Source: Liopterus haemorrhoidalis (taxonomy: Eukaryota > Arthropoda > Insecta > Coleoptera > Dytiscidae). From it: a stretch of DNA of 64,000 nucleotides. Numbering within the stretch: position 1 is the stretch's first letter; the number at the start of each line of letters is the position of its first letter. The stretch spans positions 4,972,882-5,036,881 of the forward strand of contig OZ020611.1 in NCBI GenBank assembly GCA_963971575.1, in the 5' to 3' direction. The position numbers and the translations under genes were made by a program. Below the pieces are notes generated by a model. That model was not told the DNA's origin and did not search any database. It saw only the letters and a list, made by a program, of their open reading frames with translations. Positions 44,755 to 56,674 of this stretch are shown here, one piece after another.

Positions 44755-46142
44755 CACTGGTCAACACAATTTTTGCTGACTTACATCTAAGACTTGTTTC
44801 TTACTAATTTGGTGCTGCTGAACTCAAATATCACGTCAGTTTTTGCGTATCACATCAGATTTTTGCTCTACAACAAATACATATTTTCGGCCAAATAATC
44901 CTTCTATCGTTTAATTTTAGACGTCGATAATGAAATTGGTACAAATTTGGCGAACAATAAGGACTAAATAATTAGAAAATATTCTTAAAATTTTATTTAT
45001 AGGGAAAGAAAGAAAATGAGAACAGTATTAACTACATTTTAATGCATTAAAGTGTTAAAATAAAAATACAAAATAATTTAAGGATTAAATGGTCGTTTGT
45101 AAGATCTTCTGGAGTGCACCATTCCCGATAAGTCTCTTTTAATACTCAAACAGTAGTCAGCCATCATGTGAGTATCCCACCTTCCTTGATAACGTCTCTC
45201 CATCTCTTTTAAATCCTGATGGAAACGTACACCCTGTTCATCACTAACATCTCCAAGAATGACAGGAAATTTGTCAAGATGACATTAAAAAATAAAGTTT
45301 CACGCTTATGTTGCACCCCAGATGATGATAATTTACAAATTTTCAACGACCTCCACATAGTTTTGGGCTTTTTTATTCCCAAGAAAATTTTTGATGAGCG
45401 CCACGAAAGACTGCTATGCATTCTTCTCCATATCATCCATATGTACAGTGAAATGTGGATCATTCACTCATTTTCTAATTTGTGGTCCGTCAAAAATGCC
45501 AGCTTCTAGCTTCTCATTACTGAGCTTTTGAAATGTTTCAAATATATATATGAAACAGTCACCATCTTTGTTCAACGGTTTTACAAACTGCTTCATTAGA
45601 CCCAGTTTAACATGAAGAGGGGGGAAAATGATTTTTGTTCGCTCCACCAAAGGTTCGTGTATTGAGAAGTGACATTACCGTTGGCGGAGCTGTAATTCAT
45701 GGTAAAATGGCTGAATTGTCTAGTATTCAGCTGTCAATATATAACAGGGAAAAAGTTAATTTAAGCACAGTACATTTTTATTTTATGAAAATGTATCTAT
45801 GGACGTTCTAACAAAAAATCAACACCAGAACATATGTAATAATTTCAAACAGTACTACAGTCGCGTAGTACAATATTTCACCACCAGACTGCGTATCCGA
45901 GCGTGTCAGTTCTCAATTATGTTTGGGTCTCCAACATTTAAATCTATTCTCACCGGCCAATTTTTCCTCTCCAGTCCAATGCTTATCTCTCGCTCTGCTG
46001 TCCCTGTCAAAATACGATAGAACAAAAATTTGACGTGATAGGCAGAAACTGTTAACATTTTTGAAATCAGCACCCCAAAATTAGTTAAAAACAAGTATCA
46101 GATCTAAGTCAGCAAAAAAAAGTTTAAATTTGTTGACCAGTG
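44755..46142. mobile_element. TIR element (1388 bp) carrying the PPLH..LGLMK pseudogene
   Basis: Left CACTGGTCAACACAATTT and right (inverted) CACTGGTCAACAAATTT begin imperfect inverted repeats of about 70 bp (both go on to TTTTTGCTGACTTA and AGGTGCTGA-like words). TTA flanks both sides (44752-44754, 46143-46145). The 3-bp duplication and CACTGG start are compatible with CACTA/EnSpm-like or another 3-bp-TSD superfamily. The only coding content is the minus-strand pseudogene 45078-45660. Confidence 0.75.
45078..45660 (-). pseudogene. C-terminal part of an uncharacterised multi-copy arthropod protein (PPLH..LGLMK type)
   Basis: Minus-strand frames read IFPPLHVKLGLMKQFVKPL, LEAGIFDGPQIRK, then across stops NFLGNKK, VILGDVSDEQGVRFHQDL, MERRYQGRWDTHMMADYC and end KRPFNP-stop at 45078. 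I recognise the pattern from large families of uncharacterised arthropod proteins; its biochemical role is unknown. At least four stops or frameshifts occur. Conserved His, Asp and Glu (PPLH, SDEQG.RFHQD) could form a metal site, which is inference. It lies inside a TIR element. Confidence 0.7.
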
Positions 46143-46145
46143 TTA

Positions 46146-46744
46146 TCTTAGTCCGGCCCTGGGTAAGGATTTTTTGTTTTTACCTACGAAATTCTGAAAA
46201 CATAAAAATTACAGATAGTTCAGCTAGCAATTCAATAAAAACACAATATTAATACAAAATTTTATTGTCTGATATTAAAAAAATTGTACAAAAGTACTTT
46301 GCGTTCAAAAATTGTTCTATAAATTGTCAAAATAAGTCTAAATGTTAATAAGATATATTATTAAACTATATTTTAAATTAAACTATGAATATATTGTCGT
46401 TTTCCAAAAGAATAAACATAGCAAAGTCTTAAAAAAATACTAAAATATTACGAAAAACTTATTTTAAATAAATAACTGTACAGTAGAATGCCGAATAGAA
46501 AGTGTAATGGTAAAACAATTTATATAAATTTTCTAAATTCAACAACTTTGAACCTGGAATTCAATAACTATTTTTTTTTTAAATCATAACAGTTTTCGAT
46601 ACATTTGTAATGATGATATAATATTAACAATGTATTTTACAAATGTATGAAGTGTACTGCTGCCCAAGTGCCATGTTTTAAGAATATAATACAACGCAGT
46701 AATAAGCAACATTCGTCAAGATAAGTTTCAACAACTCGACATTG
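46146..46744. other. No gene seen
   Basis: AT-rich; no feature recognised. Confidence 0.45.
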
Positions 46745-46900
46745 TTTGTGCGGACGCTGTAGTGCTTTGTATGCCCTGCCTAAGTTGTACATCCTGCCAA
46801 GTAGGTTTTTATGTTCCGCCGAAGTGTATCCCGCAGGGATTGATTATGTAGCCGCGGTGGTTATTTTTGTAGACCACCGAGATTGCGCATCCCATTATAT
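46745..46900. repeat. Minisatellite, left block
   Basis: Degenerate ~21-bp units of the type GTTGTNNNTCCNGCCGAAG, same family as 48056-49090, more diverged. Confidence 0.6.
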
Positions 46901-47031
46901 ATATATAAAAGCCCTAATTCCTGTGTGTCTTAACGTAACGCTAAGTTCCGGGGTGCTAGCAGGTGTTGAGGTGTGCGGTCGGTCACGAACTCAGTGGTGG
47001 GGAACAACGGATTCCGACAGCAGCTCACTTA

Positions 47032-47687
47032 GGCTAAGCACATAGTGAAGCAGAGAGCATAGCAGCGATAAAAGCGGAGAGTAAAACAGCGAAAGAATAT
47101 CGCGCTTATAAAAGAGTGTGTACACATAATAACGCGTTTAAAATCGAGCAGAAAGTTCACAAAATTATAATGGATTTTTTACTAACAGAAAACTCTTCCC
47201 TGAAAATTTGGTATTTACTAAAAAATAAAAATACACTAGAAGGTGCAATGTTCACAGAATAAATAAAAGTAGACATATACATGGAGAATTTCAACATTTC
47301 TATATGCAACTCCGCGAACATCCAGAAAAGTTTCATTCTTATTTTCGCATGAGTATTTCAACGTTTGATTATATTTTGGAAAAAATCAACATAAATTGGT
47401 AAAAAATTGGACAAATTTTAATCGGAACCTACTATAAATGCCTCTTATAAATGAAAACTACTTATAAATGCCTCAATATCTATTTTAAACAACTATTTTA
47501 GCAACGATGATAGTAAAGAAATCAAAAATTTTTGAACGCATCGCTTTGCTCGACTATAACAGCGATATAACCTCGCTGCAGTACACTCCACTATGCGCGT
47601 GTTAACAGGAATTCATTTATTTAATTTCGCCGCTTTGCTCTCCGGTTTCATCGCTGCTTTGCTCTCTGCTTCACTATGTGTTTAGCC
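47032..47687 (+). mobile_element. PIF/Harbinger element, deletion derivative
   Basis: Ends GGCTAAGCACATAGTGAAGC...GCTTCACTATGTGTTTAGCC, TTA on both sides (47029-47031, 47688-47690). About 47280-47400 encodes LREHPEKFHSYFRMSISTFD and YILEKIN, the N-terminal segment of a Harbinger transposase, with frameshifts; the DDE domain is deleted. Flanked by minisatellite blocks. Confidence 0.9.
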
Positions 47688-47759
47688 TTAGCGAGAATAT
47701 AGCTCTTAGCTCTCCAGTCAGTATATACCTTGGCTTAATTAAAGAATGTTGTGTCAATT

Positions 47760-47950
47760 AACGTTATGCCCGTGGGCCGTATCCGGCCCGATACTTATTT
47801 TTAAACGACACGTATTGAGCGGCTTTTTAGGATTTCCTAGGTATAATCAGAAACAGCTATACCATTGAGGTCCAGCATATGGCTCGCGGGCCGTACCCGG
47901 CCCGATATTAATTTTTAAACGACACGCATTAAGCAGCTTTTTAGGATCAA
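47760..47950. repeat. Tandem duplication of a ~117-bp unit
   Basis: GGGCCGTATCCGGCCCGATA...AACGACACG...CTTTTTAGGA occurs at about 47771-47833 and 47889-47946. GGCCCG/CGGGCC words resemble hAT subterminal motifs. Confidence 0.6.
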
Positions 47951-48055
47951 GAAACGTTTTTGTTTTGTTAATATACGCTGAATCATGCAAATTTTAATAA
48001 TTGATTCCTGCCTATATCGATTTTTATTCGATATCAGTTTGCCAACGTTGTTGGC

Positions 48056-49090
48056 AACGGGTCTGCTAGTAAAAGTTATATTGTCCGACGAGATTGTTTG
48101 TATGACCCGGCAAAGTTGATTGTGCATTCCGCCGAAGGTATACGCCTTGCTGTGGTTGGTTGTGCGGGCTGCAGTGTTCTTTTTTGTACCCCACGGAGAC
48201 TGTGCGTCACACAAAGGTTGTTGTATTGCCCACTGAAGCTGTTTGTCCATCCCGTCGGGTTTGTTGCGTGTTCCATGGCAATTATGCGTCCCACGGAAGT
48301 TGATTTTGCGACTAGCATGTTGTTTTTCCTGCCGAAATTGTGCGTCTCACAAAAGTTGTTGTATGGCCCATCGAAGCTGTTTGTTTGTCCAGTATGGTTT
48401 GTGAGTTCCATGGCAATTATGCGTCCCAATGAGGTTGCTTTGCGACTCGCAGTGGTTTTTTTTCCCGCCGAAATTGCGCGTCCCACAAAGTTGCTATATG
48501 GCCCACCGATACTGTTCGTCTGTCTCGCCAGGGTTGTCGTGCGTTCCACGGCAATTGTGCGTTCACCAAGGTTGATTTCGTGACCCGTAAAAGTTGATTT
48601 TTTAGCAGAGATTGTGCGTCCCACAAAAGTTGTTGTATGGCCCACCGAAATTGTTAGTCCGTCCTGCCGGGGTTATTGTGCATTCCACCGCAGTTGTGCG
48701 TCCACCGATTTTGATTATGTGACCCGTAAAAGTTGATTTTTTAGCTGAGTTTGTGCGTCCCACAGAGGTTGTTGTATGGCCCACCGAAATTGTCTGTTCG
48801 TTCCGCCAAAGTTGTGCGTTTCAAAGAGGTTGATTGTAGTTGTTTTTCCAATAGGGATTAAGCAGCCCACAAAATTTGTTGTATGACCCACCGAAGTTGT
48901 TTGTCCATCCCGCTGAGGCTGTTATAAGTTCCACCGCAATAGTACGTTCCACCGAAGTTTTACGACGAAATTGTATGGCCTACCGAAGTTGTGTGTGTGG
49001 CCATCCCAGGTTGTTTAATGGCCCGCCGAAATTATGCGTTCCAAAAAGGTTATTGTGTTGTGCTCGCTTATTTATACGAGCCATCCCGAT
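48056..49090. repeat. Minisatellite with higher-order organisation
   Basis: About 21-bp subunits (GTTGT..GTCCGTCCCGCCGAA type) are grouped into higher-order units: the marker GTTGTTGTATGGCCCACCGAA recurs near 48207, 48353, 48489, 48628, 48767 and 48878, mostly 136-146 bp apart. The block is GC-richer than its surroundings and stays open on both strands (189 and 161 codons), a by-product of the repeat rather than genes. Confidence 0.85.
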
Positions 49091-49576
49091 TGAATAGTGT
49101 CAGAAATATTTTCGTTCTCCGAAAAGAAATAAAATGGAAAGAAAACGCTGACCAATAATTGCCGGTTTTAAAATAATTATTACCAATAAAATAACTATTT
49201 GATTTGGACCACACCGAGTTTTTGTGACCAGTCTTGCGATTATTAAAAAATCCTCAATAAAACAAAAAGGCATCATCCAACAAAAAGATAATAAAAATTT
49301 TCGATGTACACCAACGATGTTTCCTTGTGACTACTACAGCCATCTATTAGACGGAACAAAAATGGGGAATACAGAGTAGGCTAAGGATCACACACGGTTT
49401 GTTTTAGTAGCCAAGTGGATGCAGTTTTTTGACCGCCTTGAATGGAGCACATTGTGTGAGCAAAAGCCGCGGAAGTTTAAAGAATCACCAAAGCAAAACC
49501 TTCGGAGATGAGATCCTAAATAAAAATATCGCAGGTCTCAATAGACATACATGGAAATTGGATAAATGATGTGTTA

Positions 49577-49640
49577 AACCAGTGTTTCTCAAAGTATGAA
49601 AAATTTCAGGGGTTCCGCAAGATAAGGTATCCTTTAATAA
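49577..49640. repeat. Single hAT-type end
   Basis: CAGTGTTTCTCAAAGTATG...GGGGTTCCGCAAG is a familiar hAT terminus; the partner end was not found. Confidence 0.45.
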
Positions 49641-49669
49641 TGGATAAGATTACTTAAATTATATTTTAA

Positions 49670-50052
49670 CCGCTTAAGGACTATGCCCGAGAATTCTAGG
49701 GCGGTTATTATGTGCGAAAATTTCCCCACCCGAGATAACTCGGGCAAGCTTTACCTGCAGAAAAGATTACTCCCGAATGTACTCGGGCGAAAATAAATAC
49801 GATTCATGGTTTGTGGAAGCGAGATATAAGACAGCTACGATGATTCAAACGAGGTACAAGAGAAAATGAATATTTTTTTATGAATTTCTTTTATTTCTCG
49901 ACCCACACTATGCACCATAATATCAACTTTCAATCCCATTTTGGGCCCGAAATGGCTTTTATGAAGGATATATATGTTCAGTAAATAAAATTCATTCATA
50001 AAAAAAATTGTTTTTTTTCCATTTTTAAATTTTTTAATGATTACTGAAGGGG
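49670..50052. mobile_element. piggyBac-like MITE with TTAA duplication and three palindromes
   Basis: TTAA on both sides (49666-49669, 50053-50056); ends CCGCTTAAGGACTATG and, inverted, CCCCTTCAGTAATC. Within the first 120 bases three short palindromes follow one another: CCCGAGAATTCTAGGGC, CCCGAGATAACTCGGG and CCCGAATGTACTCGGG. No frame. Confidence 0.75.
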
Positions 50053-50056
50053 TTAA

Positions 50057-51268
50057 TGGTGAAAAATATTGTATGTTCGTCTAAATAAAGTAACATTTCA
50101 GGATAAAATTATTGACGTCTATTATACCAAAATATTCGCAAAAAGAAATTAATGCTTTTTCTGGCGAGTAGTATAAATATTGTTGATTTTATTCCTCCTA
50201 GTTTATAAATAGCTAGTACTATTATAAGATAAATGGGACGAGTGCGAGTTCCAATTGTGCCGTTGTGTCAGAAAACAAAGAAAATAAAAATTATTTTGAC
50301 AGTAATACGTCTTTAAATCGGTCCGAGGTATAGGCTGCATGTTCAAAAATCTAACCCATCACGAAAATAGGACATAATTTAAACGGTTATATCTCAGAAA
50401 GTATACGACGCAGGTGGAAATTTATGGTGTTAATGTATTGAGAACAAATGTAAGATTTATTTAGACTGAATCAGCGTTGGAAAAAATTTAAAAAACCAAC
50501 CAATTTATTTATTTTGGTTGAATTTATATGTTTGACTCAAAAGGGTTGCTTTAAATTTCAAAGTCTCCTAAGATTTAATTCGACGTTGTACATAACACTT
50601 GAGCATACGATTTTTTTTTTCGATTTTTTCTTTCCTCAAATTATTCTATTTCATGGTCAAAGAGTAAAAAGGTTGCTCATATTATGATGGGCAAACAAAA
50701 TACTTGTGGCTTAAAAAAATCCATTTTTTTATTGATGGAAAATTCAACTAACAATCTGCAATTTTTTTTCAGGTGGCACAATTATTGCAACATTTCTCCT
50801 GTAACCATAATTGCTTCTGCAATTATTTTTTATAAAAATATTCTAATGCGTCTAAGAAAACAAAAAATCTCGAAATAATGAATTTAAAAACTTTTAGGCG
50901 GGGTTCGGTCCAAGCAATCGACGACCATAGTACCCAACCATATTAAATAAAAGCAATATATACAAATTTAACTGATTCGTATTTATACTTATTATAAATG
51001 TATAGGTATTATATATAATACTTATATTATTACTATTTACAATACAATTTTTTGAACATAATACCGTGGATCGTATTTAAGAAGTTAATTGTACTTACAA
51101 AATAAACACAGCGATGTACCCACTGTGGGCTTTGTTTACTTAAACGCACTCATCTCAATTTTAATAATTGCATGCTACTCAGCCAGTACAAAAAAAAAAA
51201 TCTTGCTATATTTTTAATACTTTAATAATTTTGTTTAATACTTATGACGTTTCTTTCAATACATAATT
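50057..51268. other. No gene; dispersed repeat D at 50338-50460
   Basis: ATGTTCAAAAATCTAACCCATCACG...TATATCTCAGAAAGTATACGACG matches 12485-12570. The remainder is AT-rich without features. Confidence 0.45.
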
Positions 51269-51276
51269 GCTAACAA

Positions 51277-52975
51277 GGTTAATGTTCCGTATTATTCCAC
51301 CACAACTAGGCTTGTATGCTTCGAATGAATTATATTATAACGTTAGAAACGAGAAGGCATGGTCGTAAGAGTGGGGAGCCAATAGTAATCATTCATGCAT
51401 CTGTAGTTGGCTATTCGCGACTATAATTACCGAAACGGCGCCAGTATCGCCTTGTGAACTTTTGACACGAAAAAGGATAGTCATCTGTCAACGTATGTAA
51501 ACAGTATTGGTTTATAATCAATTTTTGGTCTAATTTACGTTTTCTTGCTGTATACAGTATATTTAAATTATAACCGAGTATTAAAAAAGTGTATAAATAT
51601 ATGTGAATCCATTTTATGATAAAATTTGCTGCTTATAAATGAATAATTTCAGAGGTTATATATTGTATGTTGGTGCCGGCTTATACTCACAGAGAAAATA
51701 AAATGTTATACTTTGAATTTAAAACATTTATTTGAATACTTAATATCTACAGATATCTCAAGAAATTTTATAGAAAGAGAACTTGTAATTTATTCTACAT
51801 AAGAAAACTCTCAAATATTTGCAAAATAACACAGTTATGGAACACTCCCATGAAATAACAAGGGGTTTTAATTATATTAACAATAATTTACACAACATTA
51901 AACGATTTTCTTGCACATGTGAGACAGGGAAAATGAAAAATTCAACGTTAAAAACTTGTTTAAAATCATCTGAACAGTATAAATTCCCTTCAATAGAAAC
52001 AAAATTTTAGAATCACTGATCATCTTTCAATCTAATATTCGAAGATGTTCTTCCTGTGATTGACTACCATACACACAAGGAGTATTTAATCTTTTTTTCT
52101 TAAATTTATCACTTTTTTCGCTGTAAAAATGGAGTGAGAATGGACAGAAACAATAAAACACATGGTGAATTATACGTAAACAATGACAGTAACCTTTTTC
52201 GAAGTGTTCGCTTTTGCCCATAGATGAAAGTTCTTAGGTACTTGATAGTCTCTTGTTAGTTGGCAGAGAAATACGCGTTTTTAACACGAGAATACATCCA
52301 AATATAATTGATATTTTTTTAACTCTTTATGAAGTTTGTTTTTCAAAATACGTATACTATAAATCTTATTGGAAACTCCTCATGAGAACCTGGTTATATA
52401 CGTCTAGCAAGTTTAATTTTTTTGTCTAAAATTTTTGCTAACTAAACCTAACCTAATTAGTTTTATCATTGATTGTTTGCATATAGTGAAGATATATACA
52501 TTCTTTATACAGTTTTAATACAGTTACATAATTTAGCATCTATGAATGCGACGAAAAACGTAATGTTCTATTTCAGACATAAAATTGGTAGGTCGGAATA
52601 TATTGATATTTTTGAGGATTCTCTTTTTAATGATGTTAATATCCTTGAAAATATGTATATTATAAAACTCATTTGAACTATTTAAATGTGACTTAAAGCG
52701 TATAAACACTGACATTTTATTATTCAAGTTTTTCTTTAAAAACGTTAATGGGAGCTAAATGTTAACACTTATTAAATAATTGCTTGGATTTCAGAACGGA
52801 TAACTATCAAGTATACTTATTTAGATTTCAGTTTTGAATAAAAATATTGGAAGTGAATCGTGAATGTTATGTTTTGAAAGAAAGGGGCGGCGCTTCAAGA
52901 CCAAATCTCATTCCAACTAGCATACACGTTCTGCCTGACGAGTTATGTGTGGTGGACTTATACGGAACATTAACC
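51277..52975. mobile_element. Family E8 element, copy 2 (1699 bp)
   Basis: GGTTAATGTTCCGTATTATT...ACTTATACGGAACATTAACC, flanked by GCTAACAA / GCTAACAT. Same family as 14095-15103 in opposite orientation but ~690 bp longer. No transposase-like frame is apparent, so it is also non-autonomous. Confidence 0.8.
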
Positions 52976-53129
52976 GCTAACATTTTTTTCTGCGTTCGAA
53001 ACACCATACTAGCGCAATTTCTTAATAGCTTTGGCTTGCAATTTTTCCTGTTAAATTAAATTACTATATTTGACTTGTGTTTAATAATTATTTAAGAAAA
53101 TTATTACTTTCTTCAATTTTTCTATGACT

Positions 53130-54715
53130 AGGACGGTTCTCTTAACAATTCTTGCAAAAAAAATGCAAGAATATTTTCTGTTCAGTAATTATGCTAGTTC
53201 CTTAGCAATTTTTCTTGCTATGTTTTTTGTGCAAGAAAAATAATTGCTGCAATTTCTTTTAAAAATGAGATGTATAAAAAAATATACCTGGTTACAATTT
53301 TTGGAATTTTTACGTGCAATTGTTTCATCAAATTTATTGTATTAAATCTTGCAATTTTTGCGGGAAAATCGAAAATGACTTGTTGTGCAGTAATAATTGT
53401 TGCAGTAATTTTGGAATGAAAATTGAAAGTTTACTTCTAAAATTATTATTCGTTCAAGAAATAATGCTCCAATTGCATGCAATATAATTTGCTAGATAAA
53501 CTGCCAATATTTGTTCCATCAAATTGTAATTATTGTAGCAAATTTTGCGTGTAAATTAAAAGTCGGACTTCTATTTTTTCTATTTTAAGAATAAAAGCAC
53601 CAAATGCATGCATTTGCAAGAAAAATTGCTGCAATTATTCCATCAAATTGCACTTGATTTGTCGTAGCATATTTTATGTAAAAATTGAATGTATTCCCTC
53701 TGAAATTTTTTCTGTTCAAAAAATAATACTTTAATTGCATGCAATACAATTTGCAAGAAAAATTGTTGCAATAATTGTCCCATCTAATTGCACTTGATGT
53801 TGCAATTATTGCAGCACATTTTGCATGAAAATTGAACCTTATGATTTTTTTTTATGATAAAAAAAAAATGTTACAATTATAAGCAGTTCACTTTTGTAAG
53901 AACAAACTAAGAGGAAATTTTGTTTTCAACAGTTTGCACCTTTGAAACTGTATGTCATGTTAGTATTACAGAAAAATAATTTGGTCAGATTACAAATATG
54001 TCATTTAAAAAAATATCATTTGTCATATTTCATTTTGAATAGCGACATCTTAAATATTTTGTAAATATAATACTAACCTAAAATAATACAAACATAACCC
54101 AAAACTGTAAAGACTTTTTTACAATATAACCAAGTTTCTAAAAGTCAGTAATACACTATAAAAATCGCCAAAATAACCAGATCTAATTTGTTCTTACAAA
54201 AGTGAACTGCTTATACAAGCAATGGAATTTGCAATAAAAGTTTATGCAATAATGTTCCATCAAATTGCATTTGATTTTCCAATTATTGCAGCAAATTTTT
54301 CGTAAAATTGTACTCCTGAAATTTTCTCAAAAGAAATAATGCTCCCAATTGCACGCAATAAAATTTGCAACAAAATTGCACTTGATCTGACAATTATTGC
54401 AACATATCTTGCATGAAAATTGATGGTCTTCTAAAATGTTCAAAAAATTATTCTACAATTACAGGCAAGGGAATTTGCAAGAAAAAAAAAAAAAAAAACT
54501 GCAATAAATGTTTAATTATATTACCTTAGGTGTTACTATTATTGCAGCAACTTTTGCATGAAAATTGAAAGCACTTCTGCAATGTATTCTATTAAAAAAA
54601 AAAAATCTTGAATTTAAGCAAATTCGCAAGATAAATTACTTTGTTAATTGTTGCATTAAATTGTATTAAGTGTAGCATTTATTGCTAAAATGTATTCCTA
54701 CAATATTTAATTATA
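53130..54715. repeat. ~130-bp satellite-like tandem array
   Basis: Units share AATAATGCTCCAATTGCATG, ATTTGCAAGAAAAATTGC, CATCAAATTGCACTTGAT and GCAAATTTTGCATGAAAATTGAA. Marker starts near 53455, 53587, 53716, 53853, 54326, 54440 and 54586 give a 115-145 bp period after removing the MITE at 53882-54211. About nine diverged units. Confidence 0.8.
53882..54211. mobile_element. MITE family M2, full copy, in the satellite array
   Basis: Ends AGCAGTTCACTTTTGTAAG...CTTACAAAAGTGAACTGCT, TA on both sides (53880-53881, 54212-54213). 330 bp, no frame. A diverged relative is at 43-498. Confidence 0.92.
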
Positions 54716-54724
54716 AGTTTGTAC

Positions 54725-54868
54725 TAGTGTTGAAAATTAAAACCTGTTATTTGGAAACCCGCTTCCTGTTTGCGAGTAAATTCAGGTTCGTAATTTTTGA
54801 GTAACCGGGTAAATCTGGAACAGGTTCTTTTTTTTAAACCGGTTCCGGCATGATTTCTGACAGCACTA
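54725..54868. mobile_element. hAT MITE (144 bp)
   Basis: TAGTGTTGAAAAT...CTGACAGCACTA flanked by GTTTGTAC / GTTCGTAA (6 of 8 matching). GAACAGGTTC and ACCGGTTCCGG words inside. Confidence 0.6.
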
Positions 54869-55019
54869 GTTCGTAATATTTTTTAAGAATGTATTAAGTT
54901 TCTGTAAAAATTATTTTAAATAAAATTGTGGAGCTAAGCAATTAATGGTATTATTCTGGACACAACTAGTTCACTATAACAGAGTTATAAACTTCCAAGG
55001 TCGACCGGGGTTATACATA

Positions 55020-56674
55020 CAGTGCTGTGCAAAACATTTGCAATTGAACCTATATGTTAAAATATTGTTGCCTTTTTTTTAATTAAATTAAATCAGAATT
55101 TTTGTTTATTATTATTTTTATTATTAATAGTTATTGGCTAGTTTACCACAAAAACAAAAATAATTAAAATTAATTGTTTAGGCAAAAAAGAAAAAAAATA
55201 TATAACAATTAGGTATAATTTGGCTGAGCAAAACAATTGCAACTCATGTCATTATTCGTTTACTTACGTGAATTGTCGTGCATTTTCGTACGAATTCGGA
55301 ATATTTGCGGGATTTATCGAGTTTTTTTATTAGTTGTTTTTTTAAAAGTTTATTTAAAATATGAAGGTAGTATTTAAAATAATTTAAAAAATGGGAGGTG
55401 TTAAGTATAATTCTGAAATAAAATCAAAAATTCTACTTGAATACAAGAACGGCATGACATAGAAAGAAATTTCTGAGAAGTATAAGATCCATAAATCTAC
55501 AATTTACAGCGTGTGAAGAGTGGAAGAGTTGAACCTTACCATAAGGGAGGACGACCTGTACAATAACGCCACGAGAGGACCGTGAAATACTAAAATTAAT
55601 TTAAAAAAATCGTCAAATATTTTCCAAAGATATCAAAGACAGCCTAGGACTAGATTTAAATATATCAAATATAAGGCGACGGGCGATAGACAATAATCTA
55701 CGCAGCTACAAAATAGCAAAAAACACTGTTTCAAATAAAAGTCGGTTAGTTTGCAAAAACCGGAGTCAACACAAATGGGGAACAGTATTATTTTCAGATG
55801 AAACAAAATTCAATTTGGAAGTGATGGCAAACCGAATGTCAGAAGGCCTAGAAATGAAAGATTTAATCCGAGATATACAAAAGGGACAGTTAAATTTGGA
55901 GGTGGAAACGTTATGGCCTGGGGATGCTTCTCGGCACAAGGAATAGGTCCACTAAGACGAATTTATGGCAACATGAATGCTTTGGATTATAGAGATATTT
56001 TGCAAAATACAATGCTTCCGTACGCAGACTGGAATATGCCACTTGTTTGGAGGTATCAGCATGATAACGATCCAACGCATACGGCCAGGATCGTCAAAGA
56101 TCGAATCGAAGAGCAAAATATTGATGTTATTAAGTGGCCGGCACAGTTCCTAGACTTCAACCCCATCGAAAATCTTTGGGAGATTGTCAAACGCCGAATA
56201 GGCAATCAGAGATTCAAATACCCAGACGATTAGTTTGAGGAAGCAAAAACGCAATGGGGGGTCATTCCAGTTACCATAATTAATAATTTAATTCAATCAA
56301 TGTGCCGCGCCGATGTGCCTTAGTCAATAAACAGAAAGGTTTCCCTATAAAATATTAATTATTTAATATGAAATTTATTTAATATGTATGCAGGTTGCAA
56401 ACGTTTTGCACATGCTAATTATTAATAATTTTAGTTAGTTAAAATTTTTGGCGCACATCAACAAAGGCTATTTGCGCCTTATTAATAATTTTCTATTTTT
56501 CTATTGTTCTTATATAAAATATAGTTTATATCTATTATTATCTATGTATTTTATTTGCGAATAATTAGTAATAATAAAAATAATAATAAATAAAATTTCT
56601 GATCGAATTTAATTTAAAAAAGGCAATAATATTCAAACATATATGTTCAGTTGCAAATGTGTTGCACAGCACTG
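55020..56674 (+). mobile_element. Tc1-like element (1655 bp)
   Basis: Ends CAGTGCTGTGCAAAACATTT...GTGTTGCACAGCACTG with TA on both sides (55018-55019, 56675-56676). Second, internal copies of the terminal motif (GCAAAACAATTGCAAC at 55229; GCAAACGTTTTGCACA at 56396) suggest an inner repeat, as in Tc1 elements with IR/DR-type ends. Confidence 0.92.
55391..56323 (+). pseudogene. Tc1 DD34E transposase, inactivated
   Basis: Starts MGGVKYNSEIKSKILLEY with helix-turn-helix EISEKYKIHKSTIYSV. LFSDETKFNL holds the first Asp, YQHDNDPTHTA the second, NPIENLWEIV the Glu, with 34 residues between second Asp and Glu. Stops (in NGMT-stop and after YSV) and frameshifts near 55530 and 55820 break the frame; the last 107 residues from MAWGCFSAQG are open to YPDD-stop. 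Confidence 0.88.

Noticed and set aside
48076..48645. 189-codon open frame on minus and 161-codon frame on plus
   Set aside because: Both follow from the minisatellite period and base composition; no start context, domain or splice signals.
53130..54715. CRISPR-like array
   Set aside because: Units are long, diverged and without constant-length spacers; eukaryotic satellite-like repeat.
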